A stretch of DNA of 64,000 nucleotides from Microglena sp. YARC (taxonomy: Eukaryota > Chlorophyta > Chlorophyceae > Chlamydomonadales > Chlamydomonadaceae). The stretch spans positions 175,934,721 through 175,998,720 of the forward strand of contig CM039462.1 of NCBI GenBank assembly GCA_022414725.1, given 5' to 3'. Made by a program: the position numbers and the translations under genes. The notes beneath the pieces are model-generated. The model was not told the DNA's origin. It ran no database searches and saw nothing but the letters and a program-made list of their open reading frames with translations. Shown piece by piece: positions 17,087 through 27,000 of this stretch; position 1 is the stretch's first letter; each line of letters starts with the position of its first letter.

Positions 17087-18473
17087 TCAAGCGTCGGAGT
17101 CCTTCTTCCGGAACGCGAACCAGCGACTGAAGAAACTGTACTGCTTCTCCGCCGACGTCATCTTGCTCCGGAGCATTTCGCGCAATGCAGGCGGCGCGTT
17201 CAGCAACTTAAGCGTCGCCGCCCCCGCCCGCGTCAGAGCCTTGGCCGCCACCACATCCGCGTTGCCTCCGTCGTTGTTCAGGCCGCCGAGGAGGGGGGGG
17301 CCGGCGACCTTGTCGAACAGGGGCTCCATCAGGCAGGTCGAGTAGCGACCCAGACCGCTGGTATTGAGCTCGGTCGACGTCAGCGGCCGCATACCCGCCT
17401 CGCCCATCGCGCGCACCAGCTCCTTGTAGTCCATCAGGAACTCGGGGATGTCCTGTCCGATGCTCTCCACGAACACGTCCACCTGCCTCCCGTACTTGTT
17501 CTTGGCGGACGCCGCGGCGAACCGCTTCGTGATGCGCCACAGAAGCGGTCCCTCGGAATCAGACGCAGAAGGAGAGCCCCTCCCCTCGATGAACTCGCCC
17601 GTCTGCTTGCCGGAGAGCGCGGTCGTGAGAGCGTCGCCGTCGGGCGAAACGCCCACGAAGGTGCCGCCCGGCCTCAGGACAGCGGCCACGTTTTGGCACA
17701 GGCCGGCGAGGCGCGCGGGGGACTCGAAGAAGTAGTGGATTGCGAACATGCACGTCGCGAGGTCGAACGAGCCCTCCCGAGCGAAGTTCGCCATGCCGCG
17801 CGCAGTGGCGTCCAAGTCCAATTCCATGTTGATGTCCATGTCCATGCTGCTGCTGCCGACGCCGTGCAGCGCGGCGCACACGATCGCGCGATCGGTCTCG
17901 GGGATGGCATCCGCGCCTGAGGGCGCGGCCCCGACCCAGGAAGAGTCCTCCCCGTACAGCGGCGACGACGCGTCGAACGGGAAGAACAAGAGCTCCGGGA
18001 CGAGGACGCTGATGCCGTTGCTGGAGCTTCCGTTGGCTGCGGCGCCCAGCTTGCCCCGCGTCTGCAGCGCGCGCGTACGCGCCGTTCACGGGGTCCGTCA
18101 GGTTGGACGCGAACTTGTCGATGCCCGCCACCTTGGACGCGCCGGTGCGGATCCACTTGTGCAGGTCGCCGACCTTGCCCACGCCGAAGTCGAAGATGCG
18201 CGGAGAGGGCGCGCCCGCGAAGCTCGAGATCAAGTGCGCCTTCACGTAGCTGTGCAGCTTGCGCATGGCCACCATGCCGCCCTCGTCCGTGCGCATGCGC
18301 GCGACAAAGTAGAGCGACGACTGGGCCAGGTCGGCGCGCGCCGCGGCCTCGTCCAGGGCATCCCTGCCCGTGATGAGCCCCTCGGAGACGGGGTGCACGA
18401 TCGTGCGCCACACGTTCATGGCCGTCTCGTAGTTGTTGGCCGTCACGCGCCCCGACCCGACGCGCTTCCGCAT
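17087..18473 (-). pseudogene. mRNA cap methyltransferase domain, copy 1 (frameshifted)
   Basis: It corresponds to the C-terminal guanine-N7 methyltransferase of a viral capping enzyme. The first part (from MRKRVGSGRVTANNYETAMN) includes the SAM motif RIFDFGVGKVGDLHKW; the second includes FDLATCMFAIHYFFES, a LRPGGTFVGVSPDG motif and the C-terminal SFFSRWFAFRKK. The two parts are in different frames. Compared with copy 2, this copy lacks two bases in an alternating GC run near 18065-18078, which causes the shift. Everything upstream of the methyltransferase (triphosphatase, guanylyltransferase) is absent. The two copies are very similar, so the duplication is recent. Confidence 0.85.
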
Positions 18474-18840
18474 TTCGTGGAAGATTTAGTTACACTCAGA
18501 CCGGTTGATTGGAATGACTCTGAACTGGAACGGGTCACTATTTTGGTTGCGCAATGGATCTGTCAGAAACGGTCGCGCTGATCTTGTTCATGGTTGTCAT
18601 CGTGATGGGACAAGAATGCACCGCCATGGATGACCGTGCCCCTCAGGTGAACTTCAAACATTTCAAGGGACCGTTGAAAGTTGGCTTCTGGTCGGAATGC
18701 GGCGGGGTTCAACCTTTGAATGTACTTGATCGCATCTGTCATCGTTATGTCTCTTTCCCACATCAGATAAGCGGCAACAACTGCTGCAGACCGTTGTCTT
18801 CCCAACCGACAATGCACAAGCACGACATTGTTTTGACTTA

Positions 18841-19269
18841 CAATCTGCGGAATGAAACCGCTTTCTGGAGTGTACGGCACACCTTACGGTGTAACCTAAT
18901 GGTGTAGCAACCCACGGGGCAGTGGAACACCAATACGATTTTTGAATCAACAAATTGCAGGATGTTAACGAGAATATCGTGGTTCTTTTTTAGATCACGG
19001 CTCTCCATCCTGCAGACTCCGTATCGTTCTTTTGTCGGTACTTTCGAGAGTGTCCATTGAAGGACCAGCCGCACTTAAGCGATCGCCTCTTCCCCGGTAC
19101 CGTGGCCCAAAAGAACACGGGGTCTTTGTTGATGTTGTGCAATGCGTCATGAAAGGAGGTTTCTTTGCTGGACGGGCCATTTTGTAGGACCATCCACTCA
19201 TACACTATAACGTCTGTCGACTCCTTATACCATTTATTGGGATGTTTCATTTTACTGTTCCGCCGACTG
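18841..19269 (-). mobile_element. MITE family 1, copy 2, inserted in the phosphatase gene
   Basis: A full 429-bp element in inverse orientation to copy 1. The TIR at 19269 is perfect family type (CAGTCGGCGGAACAGTAAAA read on the minus strand). The TIR at 18841 is degenerate, with several bases missing. TA is present on both sides (18839-18840 and 19270-19271), as expected of a Tc1/mariner-type target duplication. It contains the two-hairpin segment (18876-18931) close to the 18841 end. No transposase. Confidence 0.9.
18876..18931 (-). ncRNA. Candidate Fanzor guide-RNA scaffold in MITE copy 2
   Basis: It has the same hairpins as copy 1: GGTGT/ACACC with inner CCAC/GTGG at 18931-18901, and ACACC-GTAA-GGTGT within 18896-18876. 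Read in this direction, the sequence beyond the element end is the phosphatase coding sequence, which would be the guide if the Fanzor model holds. Inference from homology to the Fanzor-1 flank. Confidence 0.4.
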
Positions 19270-19527
19270 TAGTACTCCATGCATCACCTCAAGAATATGT
19301 GGTAGATGGGATACGAGTTTCGTGACCTCTTTTTGCCTGCAGTTGTCTTCAACAGCAACCTTAATGTATGTTGTGTTGGGGTTCCTTGGGTTTATATACG
19401 GTGTGTGGTTTGTGCAGTTCACAACAAGCTTGACTTTCAACCTCTTACAGAGCTGGTGGTTGAGAGCTGCTTCTTGGCCTGATAGGTAAAGATTGTCGCA
19501 CCCATTGAACAATTTCTCGATATGCAT

Positions 19528-19768
19528 CTTTACTGATGTCAGTCAGCATATAAAATCCATTCTTGACAACTTGCAGAGAGGGTGATGAAGCAGAAAGAGT
19601 TGATTCAACAATGCTTTAGGGTTTAGGGTTGAAGATAGTATCATCTGTATTGACAATATCGGTTACAAGTATTGAATTAGTCAACTTTTCAGAAGCCCCA
19701 GACGACACGGTGTCCCACTTTCAAATGTCCCTAGCTGTATGGTGCACAGTTCCACCATGGAGAACAGC
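19528..19768. other. Intergenic stretch with solitary Fanzor-2-type element end
   Basis: At 19678-19742 there is a 60-bp match to 44300-44362, ending in GTGTCCCACTTTCAAATGTC and CCTAGCTGTA, the right end of the Fanzor-2 element. No gene is visible. Confidence 0.6.
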
Positions 19769-20704
19769 TCAGCGCTCGGACCACACCTTGACCATCGGCA
19801 GGTGCGCGAATGCGGTTTGATCAGACTGCATGTAGTTCTCAAAGGATAGCTTGAACGCCCGGGGGTGCGTCATGAAAATGTCCCCGAGGACCCCCCCGAA
19901 CCGACCACCGCACCCATCGGGATGGGACGCGATGGTCGACGACTCATCAGGTTCAGGCCCATCGAGATGGGACGCGATGGTCGACGACTCATCAGGTTCA
20001 GGCCCATCGGGATGGGACGCGATGGTCGACGACTCATCCTCGTCGTGTATGATCTGCAGCATGAGCGGGATGACGCGCTCCAGCCCGCTGCGCATGCTCC
20101 TCGAATGGACCTTCGTGGCGAGCCGGGAGATGCTCCCGGAGAACCGCGCCTCAATGCGGTCGAGCGCGTCCAGCGTGACGAACATGGCGGTGCCGAAGCA
20201 GCCCGTCCACGTGTCGCCGGCATACACGCGCCCGAGCTCCGCATGCACATCCGGCGCCAGCGCGAGCAGCGTCTCGGAGACGGCCTCCTCGTGCCGGAAG
20301 GCGCTCGAGAAGTGCCACAGGAAGCGGAAGCCGGGGGGGTGCATGTCCGGGATTGGCAGACGGCCGTTGAGGAACATCGAGTCGTGGAGAACCAGCGCCG
20401 TCCGAAACAGACGCCGCGTCAAAAGGTAGTATAGCGGGAGGATCTCCCCAGCCCCCGGCTGCAAGTCCGAGTCGATCACGGTGAGATTGCGCATGCCCCT
20501 CTCGATGGGGACGCAGGCCGCGCGCAGCGCAGAGTCCGAGTGGTCGTCCACGACGACCAGTGGAAGGGTCGGGTGGACCGCGCGGACGCGCTGCACGCTC
20601 GTGAACCAGTACCACATGTGCACCGGTTTCTTCATGCACCGGAGGATCACGATGCCGTCGACGCTCCGGGAAGTCGTCGTCGTCGTCGTCGTCATCATCA
20701 TCAT
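19769..20704 (-). CDS. Glycosyltransferase-like protein
   Basis: About 311 residues from the Met cluster at 20704. After a Thr run, the pattern MKKPVHMWYWFTSVQRVRAV, then LPLVVVDDHSD, resembles the opening of GT-A glycosyltransferases, in which the strand ends in an acidic pair near the nucleotide-sugar site. A later segment (GAGEILPLYYLLTRRLFRTALVLHDSMFL) matches a giant-virus group I recall with HDSMFI. Near the C-terminus a 45-bp repeat encodes three DESSTIASHPDGPEP units (19911-20045). The sugar, acceptor and activity are unknown. It is divergent from the next gene, with a 124-bp gap. Confidence 0.6.
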   Translation of the reverse strand: MMMMTTTTTTTSRSVDGIVILRCMKKPVHMWYWFTSVQRVRAVHPTLPLVVVDDHSDSALRAACVPIERGMRNLTVIDSDLQPGAGEILPLYYLLTRRLFRTALVLHDSMFLNGRLPIPDMHPPGFRFLWHFSSAFRHEEAVSETLLALAPDVHAELGRVYAGDTWTGCFGTAMFVTLDALDRIEARFSGSISRLATKVHSRSMRSGLERVIPLMLQIIHDEDESSTIASHPDGPEPDESSTIASHLDGPEPDESSTIASHPDGCGGRFGGVLGDIFMTHPRAFKLSFENYMQSDQTAFAHLPMVKVWSER

Positions 20705-20828
20705 GATGATGATACACCTCGAATCAATCCTGTGCCTTTGGGGTACACACTCGACGAAACACTTAAGCACAATAAGCACATTTAGGAGAGGGCCGCTTCC
20801 ATTTTTTATTGATACAAATGTAAAGAAG

Positions 20829-21626
20829 ATGGTCGCTCCGCGAGCGCGCACCTCGTCCAACGGAAGTAGCAAAAGTGGCATCTGGATCTGGATCACCATC
20901 ATCATGCTGGTTCTGGCATCGGTGATCATCAAGATCACCCTGATCACCAACAACGATCGTAATAACGTTTCAGCACAGTACATCCACGAGCACTTTGAAG
21001 ACGGCGATGCGTCTCCAGAGCCCGTCTCCGAGCATCCTTCTTCTCCTCCTCCAGAGCCCGTCTCCGAGCATCCTCCTTCTCCTCCTCCAGAACCCGTCTC
21101 CGAGCATCCTCCTTCTCATCCTCCAGATCCCGTCTCAATGCATCATCCAGTACCGCAGCCGAGCAACATCACGGTGAATACCAACAACAACACAAACAAT
21201 ACCAACAACGGTGGCAGCGACACCACCACGCGCCACACGCACACGACGGATCACGTAAGGTACTCGTATCCAAGCGTGTACGACGACCGGTGCTACTACC
21301 ACCCTCCGCGCTCAGCCTGGAGCTACGTCGACCCGTATTACTACTCGGGCCTCCGCAGCATGAACCACCGATGGCTCCATCATGACGCTGGTCACGAGAA
21401 TTCTGATCCAGGTCAACAGCAACTGCAACAGCAACAGCAACTGCAAATTCAACAGCAACTGCAATTGCAACAACAGCAACAACAACAACAGCAACAGCAA
21501 TTGCAACAGCAACAGCAAATGCAACAACCCGCCATGGCCCCGCACGTGCTGCCTATCGTTGCCATTGCGGCCTTGGTGTCCGGGATGGTCGCATGCGGAA
21601 TCGTCGTGGTTGCAAGGAAGCGCTAA
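20829..21626 (+). CDS. Two-anchor membrane protein with Pro and Gln repeats
   Basis: 265 residues from the ATG at 20829 (MVAPRARTSS). There is a transmembrane segment at about 20-40 (IWITIIMLVLASVIIKI) and a second at the C-terminus (LPIVAIAALVSGMVACGIVVV) followed by RKR. Between them are PEPVSEHPPSPP repeats (four 39-bp-type units), an Asn/Thr run, a Tyr-rich stretch (YSYPSVYDDRCYYHPP) and a long Gln tract from CAACAG repeats (21410-21525). It looks like a surface or virion protein. No family recognised. Confidence 0.6.
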   Translation: MVAPRARTSSNGSSKSGIWIWITIIMLVLASVIIKITLITNNDRNNVSAQYIHEHFEDGDASPEPVSEHPSSPPPEPVSEHPPSPPPEPVSEHPPSHPPDPVSMHHPVPQPSNITVNTNNNTNNTNNGGSDTTTRHTHTTDHVRYSYPSVYDDRCYYHPPRSAWSYVDPYYYSGLRSMNHRWLHHDAGHENSDPGQQQLQQQQQLQIQQQLQLQQQQQQQQQQQLQQQQQMQQPAMAPHVLPIVAIAALVSGMVACGIVVVARKR

Positions 21627-21697
21627 ATAATGAGAGGCTGCATGCCAAGATGGATTCAGGAAAGACAAAAGCAGGGAATCGTGTACAACACATTTGA

Positions 21698-21850
21698 GTT
21701 ACACTCAAACCGACCAATAATGTTACAGTATAGTGAATCAATTCTTAATGTACAACTTTGACCGACGGTCGATTGTTGTACACATGTACACATGTACACA
21801 TTGTTAAAAAGTTTGAGGAGAGTGGCTATACTTGGTCATAGAGTTTTTAA
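21698..21850 (+). repeat. Dispersed family 2 repeat, 150 bp
   Basis: It begins with a family 2 end (TTACACTCAAACCGACCAATAATG) and matches the reverse complement of 59640-59795 over about 150 bp, including the shared ACCGACGGTCGATTGTTGTA and GTTTGAGGAGAGTGGCTATA blocks. Confidence 0.75.
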
Positions 21851-21926
21851 AGACTTCCTTACAAATAGATCCATTCGCGTTCACAAGGTAAAAGAGCTTT
21901 CGGATTGGGTTCACAAAGAAAAAAAC

Positions 21927-22400
21927 TATGCCGTGTAGGCGCTATGCCGTGAAGGCGCTATGCCGTGAAGGCGCTATGCCGTGAAGGCGCTATGCCGTGA
22001 AGGCGCTATGCCGTGAAGGCGCTATGCCGTGAAGGCGCTGTGCCGTGAAGGCGCTATGCCGTGAAGGCGCTATGCCGTGAAGGCGCTATGCCGTGAAGGC
22101 GCTATGCCGTGAAGGCGCTATGCCGTGAAGGCGCTATGCCGTGAAGGCGCTGTGCCGTGAAGGCGCTGTGCCGTGAAGGCGCTATGCCGTGAAGGCGCTA
22201 TGCCGTGAAGGCGCTATGCCGTGAAGGCGCTATGCCGTGAAGGCGCTATGCCGTGAAGGCGCTGTGCCGTGAAGGCGCTGTGCCGTGAAGGCGCTATGCC
22301 GTGAAGGCGCTATGCCGTGAAGGCGCTATGCCGTGAAGGCGCTGTGCCGTGAAGGCGCTGTGCCGTGAAGGCTCTGTGCCGTGAAGGCTCTGTGCCGTGA
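21927..22400. repeat. 16-bp tandem array, about 30 copies
   Basis: The unit is CGCTATGCCGTGAAGG, with a frequent A-to-G variant (CGCTGTGCCGTGAAGG). The copies are directly adjacent without spacers, so it is not a CRISPR array. Each unit contains two overlapping 11-base mini-palindromes, GGCGCTATGCC and GCCGTGAAGGC. Variant order is irregular (for example GTG variants in pairs), which indicates unequal exchange. It could be a recombination or structural element, or raw repeat expansion. Confidence 0.95.
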
Positions 22401-22885
22401 AGGGGGCTTCGGGTGAGTACTTCGGTGACCACATGCGATGGAGGAAGGGCTTCAGTGCACGATGTCAAGAAAGACTCGTGAAGGGGGCTTCTGGTGGGTA
22501 CTTCGGTGACCACATGCGATGGAGGAGGGGCTTCAGTGCACGATGTCAAGAAAGACTCGTGAAGGGGGCTTCTATTGGGTACTTCGGTGACCACATGCGA
22601 TGGAGGAGGGGCTTCAGTGAACGATGCCAAGAAATGGATGAACAATTGACATGCATCCTGGAGTCCATCGCGTACAAAAGGTGGGGGGGTAGCTTGAGTG
22701 GTCTTACAATCCACCAACGTCCCATTGTTCAGCGAGTACATCATGCGCTTGTGAGGAGGGGGGTGGGTGGCCTGATGACCCTTGTGCATGTCGCAAAGGG
22801 ATGATGCTGCAATTATCATCTCCTCAACGTTGCGCTTCATCAACATCTTTTGGCGAAGTGAGTACCTCCTCTTGAGGGAGTTCAT
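22310..22885 (-). CDS. Possible repeat protein of unknown function
   Basis: The frame from the ATG at 22885 (MNSLKRRYSLRQKM) has a basic N-terminus and about 75 plausible residues. Three 27-residue repeats (81-bp units, 22397-22640) with the core PPSHVVTEVP follow, and then the frame enters the 16-bp array, where it ends. The unique N-terminal part gives it some credibility, but there is no recognised domain and the end is dictated by repeats. Confidence 0.35.
   Translation of the reverse strand: MNSLKRRYSLRQKMLMKRNVEEMIIAASSLCDMHKGHQATHPPPHKRMMYSLNNGTLVDCKTTQATPPPFVRDGLQDACQLFIHFLASFTEAPPPSHVVTEVPNRSPLHESFLTSCTEAPPPSHVVTEVPTRSPLHESFLTSCTEALPPSHVVTEVLTRSPLHGTEPSRHRAFTAQRLHGTAPSRHSAFTA
22397..22640. 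repeat. 81-bp tandem repeat, three copies
   Basis: The units share GGTGACCACATGCGATGGAG and CTTCAGTG, with increasing divergence toward 22640. The period is a multiple of three, so frames are kept on both strands. Confidence 0.9.
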
Positions 22886-22981
22886 GTTGTAATGAAACGT
22901 CTTGTGTAGAGCCACCACCCCACCGGAGCTTTATATCGTTTAATTCTCTGTACAGCATGTGTACCGCCGCCGCACCCACAG

Positions 22982-23020
22982 TACAGTCGGCGGAACAGTA
23001 CAGTCGGCGGAACAGTACAT
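22982..23020. repeat. Doubled family 1 terminal repeat
   Basis: TACAGTCGGCGGAACAG occurs twice back to back (22982 and 23000). The second copy is followed by TACATCCCATCC, a truncated version of the usual continuation. This looks like one element end inserted into or copied onto another. It abuts the 3' end of the next gene. Confidence 0.75.
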
Positions 23021-23032
23021 CCCATCCGATCC

Positions 23033-23683
23033 TCATGTATCAAAAATGCAAGGATCGTGATCAAACGCGAGGCACCACATTGCAGAGTTTGAGAACAAGA
23101 GCTCGCAATCACCAGTCTCGTTGTGAGCGAAGACATGTGTCAAAGGATCGTATCCTACCACGACATCCACACGTGCAAGCTCCTCAGGTGTGGGGAGATC
23201 TGCTTGCATCCAGACTTCATCCTCATGATATTCACGATCATTATAATCGTGAAGACACAAAAACAAGAAATCCTCATTGGTCATTGGAGGCAGCTTGTCG
23301 ATGTCCTCAGTGATTCGTCCTTTCATCGTACATAATTCTTCTCCATCAGACTCCATTTTAATCCTTACAGCATGCTCATTCCCTTCGGCCGCGCACATTG
23401 AGCAGAACCGCGCCGCTGCCAACTTGTGTCTTGTGTTGAAAACGGTGTACGCATCTTCTCCGATCACGAAGAATGTCACGGAGTATTCCGTAAACCTCTC
23501 CATCAACCACGCTGCATCGGAGACGGTAAAAAAGGGGGGGTCATCATGAGTGCGTCGGCGCGCGAGTATGGGTAAATGTAGAACTGTAGAAATGTAGAAT
23601 TGTAGAAATGTAGAATTGTAGAACTGTAGAACTGTAGAACTGTAGAACTGTAGAACTGTAGAACTGTAGAAATGTTGAAGCAT
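23033..23683 (-). CDS. Uncharacterised protein; N-terminus made of tandem repeats
   Basis: The frame has 216 codons. The first 35 or so residues (STVLQFY repeats) come from an 11-bp GTAGAACTGTA-type tandem array (23576-23672), so the start may lie lower, for example at 23505 (MERFTEYSVTFFV). The rest looks globular: FFVIGEDAYTVFNTRHKL, a CSMCAAEGN segment with two Cys, and an acidic region (NEDFLFLCLHDYNDREYHEDE). The stop sits just inside transposon-end sequence. No family recognised. Confidence 0.5.
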   Translation of the reverse strand: MLQHFYSSTVLQFYSSTVLQFYNSTFLQFYISTVLHLPILARRRTHDDPPFFTVSDAAWLMERFTEYSVTFFVIGEDAYTVFNTRHKLAAARFCSMCAAEGNEHAVRIKMESDGEELCTMKGRITEDIDKLPPMTNEDFLFLCLHDYNDREYHEDEVWMQADLPTPEELARVDVVVGYDPLTHVFAHNETGDCELLFSNSAMWCLAFDHDPCIFDT

Positions 23684-24014
23684 TTTTATAGCGTTTCATT
23701 TCTCCGCAATTGTACTGCCAAAACCGCAATTGTACTGCCAAAGCCGCAATTGTACTGCAAAAGCCGCCTTCGTACTGCCAAAGCCGCAATTGTACTGCCA
23801 AAGCCGCCTTCGTACTGCCAAAGCCGCCTTCATTTCTCCGCAATTGTACTTCGGAATCCGCCGTGCCGATACAGTGCAGCCTCCCCGAAATTAAAGCCTC
23901 CTTACACAGCGGTACCGATACGGTACTTCGGAATCCGCCGTGCCGATACAGTCGCACCGGTAAGGATGTCCGGCTGGAATGTGAAATCGCGTTTGATGCT
24001 AAAACTCTGTTTTT
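23684..24014. repeat. Tandem repeats between genes
   Basis: A 20-bp type unit (CCGCAATTGTACTGCCAAAG, with CCGCCTTCGTACTGCCAAAG variants) is repeated about seven times at 23705-23830. It is followed by two copies of TACTTCGGAATCCGCCGTGC at 23848 and 23928. No gene is visible. Confidence 0.85.
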
Positions 24015-27000
24015 TTAAGCGTCGGAGTCCTTCTTCCGGAACGCGAACCAGCAACTGAAGAAACTGTACTGCTTCTCCGCAGGCGTCATCTTGCTCCGGA
24101 GCATTTCTCGCAATGCAGGCGGCGCGTTCAGCAACTTAAGCGTCGCCGCCCCCGCCCTCGTCGGGGCCTTGGCCACCACCACCACATCCGCGTTGTTCAG
24201 GCCGCCGCCGCCGAGGGGGGGGGGGCGGCGACCTTGTCGAACAGGGGCTCCATCAGGCCGGTCGAGTAGCGACCCAGACCGCTGGTATTGAGCTGGGTCG
24301 ACGTCAGCGGCCGCATGCCCGCCTCGCCCATCGCGCGCACCAGCTCCTTGTAGTCCATCAGGAACTCGGGGATGTCCTGCCCGATGCTCTCCACGAACAC
24401 GTCCACCTGCCTCCCGTACTTGTTCTTGGCGGATGCTGCGGCGAACCGCTTCGTGATGCGCCAGAGAAGCGGTCCGTCGGAATCAGAAGCTGGAGGAGAG
24501 CCCCTCCCCTCGATGAACTCACCCGTCTGCTTGCCGGAGAGCGCGGTCGCGAGAGCGTCGCCGTCGGGCGAAACGCCCACGAAGGTGCCGCCTGGCCTCA
24601 GCACCGCGGCCACGTTGCGGCACAGGCCGGCGAGGCGCGCGGGGGACTCGAAGAAGTAGTGGATGGCGAACATGCACGTCGCGAGGTCGAACGAACCCTC
24701 CCGAGCGAAGTTTGCCATGCCGCACGCAGTGGCGTCTTGGTCCATGTTGTTGTTGTTTCTGCTGCTGCTGCTGCTGCTACATCTGTCGCCGCCGACGCCG
24801 TGCAGCGCGGCGCGCACGATCGCGAGATCCGTCTCGGGGATGGCATCTGCGCCTGAGGGCGCGGCCCCGACCCCGGAAGAAGAGTCGTCGTCGTCTTCGT
24901 ACCCGTACAGCGGCACCGACGCGTCGAAAGGGAAGAACAGGAGCTCCGGGACGAGGACGCCGCTGACGCCGCTGCTGCCGCTGACGCCGCCGCTGCCGCT
25001 GCCGCTGTTCGGCCCCTTGGCGGCGGCACCCAACTTGCCCCGCGTCTGCAGCGCGCGCGCGTACGCGCCGTTCACGGGGTCCGTCAGGTTGGACGCGAAC
25101 TTGTCGATGCCCGCCACCTTGGACGCGCCGGCGCGGATCCACTTGTGCAGGTCGCCGGCCTTGCCCACGCCGAAGTCGAAGATGCGCGGCGAGGGCGCGC
25201 CCGCGAAGCTCGAGATCAGGTGCGCCTTCACGTAGCTGTGCAGCTTGCGCATGGCCACCATGCCGCCCTCGTCCGTGCGCATGCGCGCGACAAAGTAGAG
25301 CGACGACTGGGCCAGGTCGGCGCGCGCCGCGGCCTCGTCCAGGGCATCCCTGCCCGTGATGAGCCCCTCGGAGACGGGGTGCACGATCGTGCGCCACACG
25401 TTCATGGCCGTCTCGCAGCCCACTCCGTCTTGTCGAAACGCACGCGCATGGGCACCCAGTTCGCAGGCGCGTGGCCCGCGCCCGCGCCCCGGTAGGCGAA
25501 CTCGACCACCGTGCCGTCCACGATCAGGTCGCCGTTCGCGCACTGCTTGCTCTCGGGAAGGAGCGCCGCGTGCAGCGGCGGCGACGACGGCGGCTCGAGG
25601 AACGCGAACGGACGTGCCTGGTACCTGGAGGTATGCGGGGGGGGGGGGTGGACGGGGTGGCCCCCGTGGACGCCATCAGGAACGAGCGCAGGTCGCGAGT
25701 GCCGCCGCCGCCGCCAGCCGAGTCCGCGCTGCTGCTGTTGTACCCCACCAGCAGCTCAACGCTCTGCCGGAGGAGAGCACCCGATTCGGGCCCTTGCGGA
25801 GCCTGGGTACTACTACTGTTACTGCTCGTGAAGCGGACCAAGAAGTCGATGGTGCTGTCCTCGGGCGGCTTCCACTTGAGCACCTCGCGCCACGTGCGGA
25901 TGCGCGCGAGCGAGGTCGGGCGTTGGGGGGCGGTAGCAGCAGCAGCAGCACCGCCGCCTCCCGAGGACGCGAAGCCCCCCCCCACGGGGAGGTGCGCGGG
26001 CGTGAAGACCAGGCCGTCGATGCGGTACGGGTACAGGCCCGCGTCGCGGCGCTGGAGGACGGACGCCGCGAGCTGGAAAACTGACTTGTCGGCCGCGTAC
26101 ATGAACGTCTTCACGAAGATATGGTCGGGGAGGCCCGCGAGCACGCTACACGCCTCGCCCAGCCGACTGGGCCCCGCCCCCGCGCCCGCGTCCGCTTCGC
26201 CACCTTTGGCTTTGGCTTTGGCTTTGGCCGTGGATTTGGCATTGGCATTGGCATTGGCATTGGCATTGGTTTTGGTTTTGGTTTTGGGGTTGGGCTTGGG
26301 CTTGGGTTCGTCTTCCACGAGCGGCCACCGGAGCCCACGCCCGTCCTCTGCCAACCCCGCCATCAGCGGGGTTGTCGTCTCCATGGGTCAGCAGGCGCCC
26401 GTACAGCTCCACGACGCGCTGCTTCTCGCCCAGAGAGAGCGCAACCTCGGAATCGTCGATCACCTTCAGCACGACCGAGAAACACTGCATCAACCCGCGG
26501 GCGATCGCCGCATCCGCATCCGGACCAGAAGAAGCTTGCTTCTCCGCCAGCTCGACCTCGAACTCGTACGTCTCCTCCGCACCCAGCACGTGCGCCGAAA
26601 ACCACCCGGCGAAGTCCCGCTCTTGCTTCGCGGGCTTCGCGAAGCGCACGGCCGTGATGTCCAGCCGGAACAGCGGAGTCATCTCGAAGCTGAAGCGGCG
26701 TTTCATGCGGAAGCTGAGCACTTCGGGCGGTGGCTCGGCGCGCGCCTCGTAGACCGATGCGTCCGTCTCGGTCTCCTCGCGCAGGTTCACGCGCATGCAG
26801 TACCCGGGGATGGCCACGCTCCCGAGCACCCGCTTCTCGGTGACCGTGACGTCGCCCGCGTCCACGAGACGTTGCTGCCGCGCCAGGAGCGACTCCGCGA
26901 ACGCGGCCATGGCATCGACGCGCTCCGCCTCGTCGACCGAGCTCGGGGAGAGCGTCAGACTCGTGCGGGCCTCCGGCTGGGGTGGCGGCTCATGATTCTG

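Larger units (their letters stand above)
18563..19527 (-). pseudogene. Dual-specificity phosphatase split by a MITE
   Basis: The N-terminal part (19527 down to 19272, starting MHIEKLFNGCDNLYLSGQEA) has the usual DSP opening and VVNCTNHTPY. The C-terminal part (18838 down to 18563) has the active-site loop VHCRLGRQRS (HC-x2-G-x2-RS) with Cys and Arg present. Between them lies a 429-bp MITE flanked by TA. The two coding parts are in register across the TA, so the insertion alone breaks the gene. Viral DSPs act on host or virion phosphoproteins; this one should be inactive as it stands. Confidence 0.88.

Noticed and set aside
18554..18907. Plus-strand frame over the phosphatase C-terminus
   Set aside because: The minus strand carries the HCxxGxxRS active site; the plus frame has no motif.
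21927..22400. Regular array considered as a CRISPR
   Set aside because: Units are contiguous with no unique spacers, and no cas genes are present.
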